Assembly (NCBI GenBank): GCA_018350325.1
Contig: JAEVLN010000014.1
Coordinates: 1,700,001-1,764,000 of the forward strand
DNA length: 64,000 nucleotides
Source: Globodera rostochiensis
Lineage: Eukaryota; Nematoda; Chromadorea; Rhabditida; Heteroderidae
Direction: 5' to 3'
The translations under genes were made by a program, and so were the position numbers. This document shows, piece by piece, positions 12,817 to 22,449 of this stretch. Below the pieces are notes generated by a model. That model had not been told where the DNA came from, did not search any database, and saw nothing but the letters and a program-made list of their open reading frames with translations. The stretch's first letter is position 1, and every line of letters begins with the position of its first letter.

Positions 12817-13667
12817 TTAAGGTAATCTGACCGGGTTGGTAGCATAACCGAGCTCACGCGGATGCACCAGTCCCAACGGAATGCGCCAACTCAACACACT
12901 GAAGTCGACAGTGACGTTGACACAACCCGCGCCGGGCAGATTACTCGTGGGGCGCGGAATCAACGGTTGAATGGCGTGAGTGGGCAAAATAGACGACGGA
13001 ATGGGCGGAGGCGGAAAAGTGACGTGGCACGTCTCGTTGTACTTCAGATCCTCACAGACGGGCCCGACCCAGACCGCCACTGGAGGAGAATAGTCGCCGG
13101 GACAATAGAACACCTCGCCCGGGTTGACGTACACAATGATCAAACGCTCTAAATTTGCAGACATTAAAACTTAGCAAATTTTTATACGTTTCAACAGGCT
13201 TAAACAATCCGCCATGACAAATTTTTTGTGTCACAACGTACCAGGAATGCAAGAAAGCAGCTCGTCCAGCTGAAGACCAACTGCACTTGCCGCGCTGGTG
13301 AACAATTCATCGGTGTATTGGTGTGACACACGGATTATGCGGAGCTCTTCGTCTAAAATTCTAAATGAAACGAATTAGGATGTAGAACAAACATTGCTTA
13401 GGTTGATTGAGATTCCAATAAAGGTGGAAGCGAAGAAAACAATTGTTGGCAAAATGCTCGCAGAACATCCCAATCTGAAAAAATACATTGAAGAATGATA
13501 CACACAATGCAAATCTATAAGCAATTAAGGGTTTGCAAATCAAATCACAAAAAGAAAAGGGAGGGGAAATATGTAAACAAGGAATTCGGTCGAACCTTCA
13601 AACGGGGAATACGAAGATGGAAGAAGCGTGCAAAGAAGTTGACAAGCTCCAGAATCTCAGTATACAT
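12817..13667 (-). CDS. fog-3: FOG-3-like Tob/BTG domain protein
   Basis: Four exons: 13667-13596, 13474-13393, 13352-13242 and 13148-12817, with phases 0, 1 and 1 at the junctions, giving 198 residues. The start MYTEILELVNFF matches the opening of nematode FOG-3. The next exons carry the rest of the BTG/Tob fold, including ELRIIRVS, a helix around LQLDELLSCIPE and the strand VYVNPGEVFYCPGDY. The C-terminal ~80 residues are Pro-rich and not conserved in families I know. In C. elegans FOG-3 directs germ cells to sperm fate; Tob proteins recruit deadenylases in the cytoplasm. Introns are 40-118 bp. The intron 13392-13353 is only 40 bp and its donor follows CAAT, so that junction is the weakest. 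It ends ~2.2 kb from the UNC-53-like gene on the same strand. Confidence 0.85.
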
Positions 13668-13780
13668 TTTTGAAATAATATAGATAATATAATTGTTATG
13701 GTATTCTTAAAAGGTTATCTAAACAGACAAATGTTGTTAAAGGTGAATAGATCAACAAAAAAGTTTTAACAGTTTAGACT

Positions 13781-14004
13781 AGAGTAGGCCGGGACCGGGA
13801 TTTTTGGGGAAAACCGGGATCGGGATTGAGAATATTAAAAACCCGGGATTTTATGAGTGGAAAAATTAATCAAATCCCGGTCCAAAAACCCGGACTAATG
13901 GTCAAAAACAAAGATTTGAAATTTTGAAAAAACCGGGATTTTATAAGGGGGAAATTCAGTCCCAAAATTGGAGACTTCAGTACCAGTCCCGGTCCCGGCC
14001 TACG
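13781..14004. mobile_element. Short TIR element (MITE-like)
   Basis: A perfect 17 bp inverted repeat: gtaggccgggaccggga at 13784-13800 and its complement at 13987-14003. The interior has repeated aaccgggat motifs. A direct repeat, agtttagact/agtttaggct, flanks the element at 13771-13780 and ~14006-14015 and may be a target-site duplication. Non-coding; it lies in the intergenic space between the divergent fog-3-like gene and the Ser-rich gene. Confidence 0.7.
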
Positions 14005-14489
14005 TAGTTTAGGCTAATGAAAATAAAACTGTAGCTGATGTCCCTCTTCTGAAAATTTTTTACGACAATTGATGGGCCGATTTTCGGCTTTTTCAAAGAA
14101 ATTATGACACAAATTTAATGAACATTCATTTTTTAAAAAAGTATAGAAATTGTAATCTTTCTTAAAATTTTTTGACTGGAAAATATTCCACTGCCTAGTA
14201 AAAGAACCGCGACGGAGCCGGCCACTTTACTCTATAAAGCTTATACGGACAATGCTTCGCGATGATTGAGAGATTTGACTCACTTTTCACGATTAAAAAA
14301 GGACTAAAATCCTCAATACTTTTTTGTGGAAATGCACATAGGTACTATGTATATATAAGGGGATGAATTTTTTTCACATTCACGCCAGATTTCATCATCA
14401 CGTGACATTTTGTGAGTTTTTCTTTAATCGAATTCATTTTTATTCACATTCTTTCTTTTTCAGAATTGCCTTCGACAATCCACACACGC

Positions 14490-16840
14490 ATGCAAAAGGT
14501 CAACGGGACTTCTCCGTCCAAGCGCCTTCCACCGCTCATTGTGGCAGCTCTGGTGCTGTTCTGCACTCTTCATGTGCCGGTCAACGCCGCAGGAAAAGAA
14601 AGCGGAGGAAGCGCATTTAATAACCTCTCCATCATCTTCGGGATAGCGCTTGGTGTGCTGCTCGTCGTCTGTATCGGTCTGGTGGTCAGCGTTTGCAAGC
14701 AGTCAAAGAGTGATGAGGAAGCAGAGCCGGAGCAGGACCCGGAAAAAGGGGAAGCGCCGAGGTGGGCGTCAGAACATTTGAGAAAACCCTTTTCATAATT
14801 TTATTTCAGCCAGCAAGCTGAAGTGATGAAGCCAGCCGAAGAAGACATGAAGCCAGCCGAAGAAGACATGAAGCCAGCCGAAGAAGACATCGAGAAGGAG
14901 AAGCCAATGGAAATGGAACAGCCGCAGATGTGAGTTGACTGACGGACTTTGTCTTCCAGCAATTTCCTTTTTTCCCAATTTCAGTTCTGTGAAAGCTGAA
15001 GAGGAGAAACGTGAAGAAGTGAAAGAAGAGCTGCCAACGAATTCTGTGATGCCCGAGGAGCTACCGCAGTCGAACAGACCCATGGAGCCAGCCGAAGAAG
15101 ACATGAAGCCAGCCGAAGAAGACATCGAGAAGGAGAAGCCAATGGAAATGGAACAGCCGCAGATGTGAGTTGACTGACGGACTTTGTCTTCCAGCAATTT
15201 CCTTTTTTCCCTAATTTCAGTTCTGTGAAAGCTGAAGAGGAGAAACGTGAAGAAGTGAAAGAAGAGCTGCCAACGAATTCTGTGATGCCCGAGGAGCTAC
15301 CGCAGTCAAACAGACCCATTGAGGAAACACCGTTTTATGGATCTTCATCGCTGTCATCGGGCTCTTCATCGTCACCGTCTTATGGATTTTCATCGAGCTC
15401 TTCATCGTCACCTTCATCATCAGGTCATTCAGGCGTCAATGTCAAGCGCTTTAGTAAACCCTTCTTTTTCAGGTTCTTCGTCACAGTCATCGAGCTCTTC
15501 CTCATCGCCGTCTTATGGATCTTCGTCGCCGTCATCGAGCTCTTCATCGTCACCTTCATCATCAAGTCATTCAGGCGTCAATGTCAAGCGCTTTAGTAAA
15601 CCCTTCTTTTTCAGGTTCTTCGTCACAGTCATCGAGCTCTTCCTCATCACCGTCTTATGGATCTTCGTCGCCGTCATCGAGCTCTTCCTCATCACTGTCT
15701 TATGGATCTTCATCGTCACCTTCATCATCAAGTCATTCAGGCGTCAAATGCTTTAGTAAACCCTTCTTTTTCAGGTTCTTCGTCACAGTCATCGAGCTCT
15801 TCCTCATCACCGTCTTATGGATCTTCGTCGCCGTCATCGAGCTCTTCCTCATCACCGTCTTATGGATCTTCATCGAGCTCTTCATCGTCACCGTCTTATG
15901 GATCTTCATCGAGCTCTTCATCGTCACCGTCTTATGGATCTTCATCGAGCTCTTCATCGTCACCTTCATCATCAAGTCATTCAGGCGTCAAGTGCTTTAG
16001 TAAACCCTTCTTTTTCAGGTTCTTCGTCACAGTCATCGAGCTCTTCCTCATCGCCGTCTTATGGATCTTCGTCGCCGTCATCGAGCTCTTCATCGTCACC
16101 TTCATCATCAAGTCATTCAGGCGTCAAGTGCTTTAGTAAACCCTTCTTTTTCAGGTTCTTCGTCACAGTCATCGAGCTCTTCCTCATCACCGTCTTATGG
16201 ATCTTCGTCGCCGTCATCGAGCTCTTCATCATCAAGTCATTCAGGCGTCAAGTGCTTTAGTAAACCCTTTTTTTTCAGGTTCTTCGTCACAATCATCGAG
16301 CTCTTCCTCATCGCCGTCTTATGGATCTTCATCGAGCTCTTCCTCATCGCCGTCTTATGGATCTTCATCGAGCTCTTCCTCATCACCGTCTTATGGATCT
16401 TCATCGCTGTCATCGAGCTCTTCCTCATCACCGTCTTATGGATCTTCATCGCTGTCATCGAGCTCTTCATCGTCATCGTCTTATGGATTTTCATCGAGCT
16501 CTTCCTCATCGCCGTCTTATGGATCTTCATCGAGCTCTTCCTCATCACCGTCTTATGGATCTTCATCGCCGTCATCGAGCTCGTCCTCATCACCGTCTTA
16601 TGGATCTTCATCGCTGTCATCGAGATCTTCATCGTCACCGTCTTATGGATCTTCGTCGCTGTCATCGAGCTCTTCATCGTCACCTTCATCATCAGGTCTT
16701 CCATGTGTCAACGTCAAGTACTTTTTTACACTTATTTTTCAGTTTCTTCGTCACAGTCATCGAGCTCTTCCTCATCACCGTCTTATGGATCTTCATCGAG
16801 CTCTTCTTCGTCCCCTTCTGCTTCGTCATCCTCGTCATAG
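14490..16840 (+). CDS. Ser-rich membrane protein built from duplicated exons
   Basis: Not assignable to a named family. Eleven coding exons in unbroken phase give 624 residues: 14490-14761, 14810-14929, 14985-15164, 15221-15423, 15473-15565, 15615-15731, 15775-15975, 16019-16111, 16155-16235, 16279-16695 and 16743-16840. A 5' UTR intron is likely (14412-14463). The start at 14490 gives a hydrophobic leader (LPPLIVAALVLFCTLHVPV) ending near VNA-AG, then a short spacer and a strong membrane segment, SIIFGIALGVLLVVCIGLVV. After it comes an acidic region with repeats of MKPAEEDIEKEK, then long Ser tracts with the motif SSSPSYGS. A type I membrane topology with a cytoplasmic tail is inferred. Exons 2-3 are phase 2-2 and exons 5-10 are phase 1-1, and their introns are copies of each other. 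Hydrophobic LWIF-type and Met/Lys-type frames over the same DNA are shadows. Confidence 0.8.
15424..16742 (+). repeat. Exon-intron unit array
   Basis: Seven introns share one sequence (GTCATTCAGGCGTCAA ... CCCTTCTTTTTCAG): 15424-15472 and 15566-15614 are 49 bp; 15732-15774, 15976-16018, 16112-16154 and 16236-16278 are 43 bp; 16696-16742 is a diverged 47 bp copy. The exons between them are 81, 93, 93, 117, 201 and 417 bp, all multiples of 3, and differ by the number of 24-27 bp Ser-coding subrepeats. Whole exon-intron units have therefore been duplicated and then expanded. Confidence 0.9.
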
Positions 16841-17281
16841 GCTGGTGTCGAGTGTTTCTGATGTGCCAACGACCGTCTCATAGACAGGAGAATCCTCTAA
16901 TATTCCTATACACATGTATTGTAATTGCTGACGTAACCATTTTCAATATAAATAATATTACTATCCGATTCCACGCATGAGACAAAACGGATGGTACCAT
17001 TTTTAGGCTCGGGCGACAATCATGAGCTGAGTTATAGGTTTAAATTCCACAAAAAATGACAAAATGGACATTTTTGACTTGAGTTTTGGTTTTTTTGTGG
17101 ATAATCTCCACAAATGTGGTATCAATCGACAGAATGGCCGCGTAGCGTCGTTGTGGTGAAAATTTCCAAAATTTTACATTTGAAACACTTCGCCAAGGAA
17201 TTATTTTTCAAAAAGTTACGGACGGACGCTTCCGCAAAAAATCCCGCTCGGCAAAAAATTTAATTTTTTTAGCTTTTATTA

Positions 17282-18960
17282 ATGTCATCCGCAACGGAAT
17301 CTCTGAATTTGGATGTGGCGGAAGTGCCCGACGTTCTGTCCGCCCAACTCGTTGTTCTGATGTTTGTTTGTTTGTTTTGTTTGCTGTTTTCTTATTTCAT
17401 TTGTTTCAGAAAAGCTTTGAATGAAAATATGCGCCTTTACACGGAATGTAAGGAAATTAAAATCGGCGAGGAGCTCAAAAATTTGGAGGAAAAGGCCGCA
17501 AAAGTGTTTTTGTCCATAAATTCGCATAAGTCCTTGGTTAAGCGGGAGCGAATGCGAGTCGCAGGTTCTGTTGAGTTTTGTGCGTAAAAAAACTTTTGTT
17601 TTCAGAAACAGCCAAGAAAATTGGGTTGGACCAACGAATTGCGCACAGTATTCAACGGACGCGGGACAATTTGGCCAGAAACCCGCAGTTCGGTCGCGTT
17701 CATTCCGTGGACTTTTTGCACGAGGTGGCGGCACAAAATGAGCAGGCGCTCGTCGAACAATGGGAAACCGTTGGAAAGCTACGACAGATTTTGGATCGGC
17801 TGCGCAAGTCTGACGAAGTTGGTGACTTTCAGAATTAGATAAAAATTGAGTTGCGACTTTTTTTTGGGTACGGCCCTGCCGGTCTCTATGACAATTCACC
17901 TCATTTTTGGTTACCTAACTTTAGTTTTTAGGAGCCGTCTCTGTCACAACATGACCTGGCTGATCACCTCAACCGATTTGACGGAATTTTTGAACAAGTT
18001 GCTACGCAAGTGTATGCTGTTAGCGACTCAGCAGAGGCAATTTTTACTATATTTGTAAACTTAATATTAAAAACCCCCTATTTGAATTTGTTTTGGCAAA
18101 TAAATTTAATTTGTTTTAACAGAAATTGCGCGACGTTTACTTGGAGCAACGACGAAAATTGGGCGGCCATTTTGCGCTGATTGACCCTTTTGAGAAGCAC
18201 AAAGAGCGGCAACGGCTGATCGACGCGTACTCGGCGCTGAAAGGAATCGACGCATTTCCATCGTCAAATGCGCTTTTGCAACTCGGCGAGTATTTGCCGA
18301 AACAGCCGACCGTGCCGGCCCAGTCCCAATTTGGAATGAGTGAGGAATTTGTCCGGCGATTCTTTCTCTAAAAATTTTAAACTTTTTTTAGCCCAATTCG
18401 GCCAACCCCCTGGCGGCGGCGGCCTTCCGTTCGGTGCTTCCAAACCTCCCGCCTTTAGCTTTACCCCCTCCGCGCAACAATCGTCCACCAATATTTTTGG
18501 CGTGCAAAAGCCAACTTTCGGCGGAATGCAAAGCACAACCAATGCAGCTGCGACCGCGACGATTCCTTTTGGCACTTCAACAACAACTCTTCCGACCTCA
18601 ACGGGTTTCGGGGTTTTGGGCATTCTTGAGTTTAAAGACAAACCTTTGAAATCGAAGATTTCCATGGAATTTCCTTGAATTTTTCAATTATTAAAAAAGC
18701 TGGGTTGACAAAATGTTTGCATATAGCTAAGCCTTCAAGAAAAATTGTTATTATCTTCTAGTACTATAATTACTCACTCTCCAGTGTCTGGTGGCACTTC
18801 GCTGTTTGGTCCTTCTGCCGCCACCCCCGCGGGCGTTTCGTCCGCCCCTTCCCTGCCGACCTTTGGCGGGTTCAGCAACACACTCAATACGGCAAGCAGC
18901 GGAACACTTTTCAAAGGCTCGGCGCCGGCAAAACCAGCCAGTCTTTTCGGGAGTAAATGA
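17282..18960 (+). CDS. npp-4: FG nucleoporin, Nup58/p45 type
   Basis: Seven exons: 17282-17361, 17410-17564, 17606-17817, 17932-18054, 18123-18339, 18392-18604 and 18785-18960, giving 391 residues. The first ~245 residues are charged and helical (for example EELKNLEEKAAKVF, LHEVAAQNEQALVEQWETVG). The C-terminal third is rich in FG and GLPFG-type motifs (TQFGQPP, NIFGVQ, TSLFGPS, ending ASLFGSK). Among the Nup62-complex proteins, only Nup58/p45 has its FG region after the helical part, hence the call. There is no N-terminal FG region here, so the protein is shorter than vertebrate Nup58. An acceptor-like tttttttag just before the ATG could be a trans-splice site. The donor of exon 6 (within ACGGG/TTTC) is one of two options. 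Confidence 0.68.
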
Positions 18961-19335
18961 AGGAGTGAAATGCCGTTCCATTCCTGTTAGTTACTGCATA
19001 CTTTACACATCGCTTTGTTCCAATTTTCGTTTTTTTAAATATTTATTATTTGTCATTTTACACGCAAAAGGCACAAATGCATCAGAAGTTCGATATGGGC
19101 ACAGCGTTCTGGGTTTATGAACATCTTTTTGCAATTTCGTGAGTTTGAGTTTAATTACCGAAAAACAGTCGATTTTAGAAAATCATAATCGGCATTCAGA
19201 AAGAAATAATGAATCAAATTTGTTTCTCCGAAATTGCTTTAGTCGATGGTTGGTGGGTATTATTAGTATGCTCGAGAGTGTCGGTCTTGAGTCCTGGCAT
19301 CAATGGATATTCAACCGTTTTGGCTGCTCATCAGA

Positions 19336-21649
19336 TCATGTCGTTGATTTGGCGATGAACATGTAATAAGTCCAATAGATAACATTGAACAATGTGTAGA
19401 TGGCTAAAAAGGCGAATTTTGTCTTTATTTCCCCCCCCCCCAAAGCCAACCGGGGAAAGCAATTCGCGAGTAATGGTCCAACCGCTCGCAACTGACCAAT
19501 GCGTCCGTCTTGCGCTTTCCGCCTCGGCCCCCCCGCTTGGGCAAGTCCTTCACGCGAAATGTTGCACGGCCTTCATTCCTCATCTGAATTCTTTGTCCAT
19601 CCATTCAAAACGCACATTTGGACGGGGAATTTTGTTGGTTTTTTAAAAATTTAATAAAACCAAAATAGGATATAAATTAAAGCATTAAAGAAAGGGTTGG
19701 GCGGACAAACTTTTCTATTTATTTTTGCACCTTGAAACCGACGGCTGCGAGTTCAACAAGACTTGCAAAAATGAAAGTCATTCCGCAAAGAATCCACCAG
19801 TCGATGGCCTTCACATAATTCACTCGGGGCAAATTTCGTATTATGGCGCCTGGGGGGGGGATTTAAAAGCCAATCAAAGGTGACCGAACCAACCAAATTG
19901 GAAGATCATAGCCAGGAGGGCGTTCTGCGTGCAATTTTGAAACTTACAAATTAGTGAAAATGGTTTCCCCTACCACTCCAATCATCGTTCGGGCGGGAAT
20001 GGCCTTCGGGCCCAGATAGAAAGGGATCCAACTGATCGGGGTGGGAGGGAGGGGATTGGGAGTAATTGCAATGCATCAATAAGCACCTGGTGAACATGAA
20101 CAGAAAGGACGGGTAGAAGCCTGCCAAAAGTCCAACCAATTCATTTATTATTAACCTAATTACTTTTACCTTGCAATAAATACCACCCGTAGCGCCGCTG
20201 GAAGTGAAAATGGACGGTCAATTCGTCCCAAAGACCGGCCGAGTAATTGGCCTCGCGAATGGAAATTGAGTGGTTGACCATGTAAAAGTCTGGACGGAAT
20301 TGGGTCAAAAGGCTTATCGATGGGGGGGGGGGGACCGGGAAGATTTATCTCCTTGAATTTGAGGACGGGCGTTGGCTGATTCCAACGCATTCGGACTTCG
20401 TTGTTGTTGTAATTGTACGACTCGAATGTCAGCCAACAGTTGATGGAGTCCATCGGGAACTGGACGAACTCCGCCGGTCAATTCAAAAAGTAAAAAGGAC
20501 GAATTTAAATACCTTATGCAAGTCCATTTTGCATGGTCCGGTCGCCTTTATCCTCCAGCACGACCAAATTGAGCCTAAAGGGTATAATAAAACAACTTTT
20601 TTATTTTTGTTTAATGTCAACCATTTGGGAAAATCATTAGAAACACATTTCGGAAGGGCGATTCGTGGATTTTTGCGCTTTTTGAATTTATGAAGCAAGT
20701 GTTAGGCGCCCTGAAAAATGTGTTGAAAAATGTTAGCCGCCGGTATTTGCCAAATTGTTCTGAGGAATGTGTGGTCGAAGCTGAGATTGCCTTTGCAAGG
20801 CCGCAAATAATCGTAGGAAAGCCCCGGGTCTTCCCAAAACTCGTTGACGTACAAATCTGAAAATTCAAATTGCCCTTTTCAAAGTTAGGGCTTGTGAATT
20901 TCTGACCGATTTCGAAGTCTTGCGTCAATTCACTGACCGAAGTCACTTCCTGGATCCACAATTCAATGCGCACGGATACCGGGTTGGCTGGCAGTTTGTA
21001 CAGATTGTAGTGGACGGTTGTGTCGTAAAGAATGTGATCTGAAACCAAGCGATGGTCCGTCCGGTTGATTGTGAGCCGATCAATCTGTTTTCGTTCTCAA
21101 ATTCCCCCATAAATGTTCCATTGCCATCATTCATTCATTAATTGCTTTTTGCTGCTGCTACTGACCGATCACATCCGTGTCGTTGGCACAATAGTCTGGG
21201 AAAGTGGCATAGGACGGGACGATTATCGAGTTGTTGCTGGACGGAGTGTTGTTGATCGCCGTTGTTGACAGTGTGAGTGATCTTTTGGCGGTTGTCAGAA
21301 GTCTCTTCTTCAGCCTTTTGGCGGCCATTGGCCGCCTGCTGATGGGCTCTTCGATAATTGGAGGAAAAGCTTTTGAGGAGGTTAAAGCAGCACGGAGAGG
21401 AATAAACTGAGCAGTGATCAAAACCGGGAAAAGGAGGATGATGAACATGAACAATGTGCCGATCAGATGGGCAAAATGAACGACGGGGACGGAGTCAGGC
21501 CGGTGGGGGGAAGGAGATGGAGCAGCACATAGCGATGATTCCCTTTGGGGAGGCGAATCGTCGTTAATGAAGTTAGGGATAGAAGAAGTTGGAAAAGGAC
21601 ATGGTGGACTTTCTGATGTGCCAGGATGTTGTTGGCCACTGTCGACCAT
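19336..21649 (-). CDS. Cys-loop ligand-gated anion channel subunit
   Basis: Thirteen exons: 21649-21166, 21038-20907, 20856-20751, 20710-20622, 20574-20513, 20459-20336, 20289-20170, 20120-20087, 20031-19974, 19924-19894, 19849-19731, 19583-19451 and 19403-19336. All phases agree (519 residues). The N-terminal ~160 residues include a hydrophobic signal/anchor. The ligand-binding domain follows, with the Cys-loop [15 protein letters not shown] (13 residues between cysteines). M1 is near [18 protein letters not shown]2 is preceded by PAR, the usual signature of anion selectivity, and followed by [13 protein letters not shown]3 contains [14 protein letters not shown], then a short basic loop and M4, [18 protein letters not shown]. 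Such channels sit in the plasma membrane of nerve or muscle. The ligand (GABA, ACh, amine or glutamate) cannot be read from the sequence. Intron 20750-20711 has GC-AG ends. Confidence 0.9.
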
Positions 21650-22449
21650 CTTCTCTGGGTTTCAATAGTTTTGGAATTATTTTAATTAGAATTTAATAGA
21701 AGCAAAATGCTTCATGCTTTTTGGAAAATATCGAACTGCCAAAATTTAACTTTTCGTAATTAGAAAGAAAACTGGAAAAATTAGCTTGACGGGGTTCAGA
21801 GCAAAAAGTGTTTTGGTTGGCGGTTGGAAGTGAGTGAGGAGGCGGGGGGGGGGGGATCCTTAGACACAAATGAGCCAAGGGGAGGGAATGGCCAAGTGGG
21901 AATAGGACTTCTCGAAACGCCCCCCCCCCCCCTCTGGCAATGCTTTGTATTCCTTCCTCTTCTATCCCCGTTTCCTCTCCTATTTCATCGGCTTCTTCTT
22001 CTTCATTGTCCAGGCTTTTGCCCTCTCGCCGCCTTTCGAAGGTCCAAAAGCGGATTTGCCCAGCGTACGCATTGCCTTTTGCAGAATGCGCGTGAAAATC
22101 GTTTGCGGTGAGAGGAAATGTGAAAAAGGAAGAAGTAAAAGCGCCCGGGGGCGGAAGGCCATAAATTTGGGGGGGGGGGGGGACTGACCATCGAAAGGAA
22201 TAATTTGTGCAAATTCAATTACTTTCTAAAGGGGTTCCATTAATTAAATTCATTGCATTTGAATTTGTTAATTTATACGTCATGATTTTGTTTGCACAAC
22301 TGAACGTCGAGTGAACGGAACGCAACACGGCCGCCCACTTACTCAAATTGTCCCACCGAATTTCACTTTTTCCTTTCAACTCCGAATCGATTACCGTACC
22401 GTACCGTTCGTTCGTTGTCTCTTTCAAATTGTAATTATTTCTGTCTTTA
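21650..22449. other. Intergenic between divergent genes
   Basis: Shared upstream region of the minus-strand channel gene and the plus-strand ShKT gene. It contains C runs at ~21921-21932 and a G run at ~22171-22182. No gene was supported; small open frames here lack splice or family support. Confidence 0.5.

Noticed and set aside
16061..16840. Long hydrophobic frame (LWIFIELFLITVLWIF repeats) suggesting a multi-pass membrane protein
   Set aside because: It is another frame of the Ser-repeat exons. It reads through the cloned introns, and the Ser frame has matching phases, a leader and a stop.
19392..19646. Plus-strand frame in the 3' part of the channel gene
   Set aside because: The minus strand here encodes the M3-M4 loop and M4 in perfect phase.
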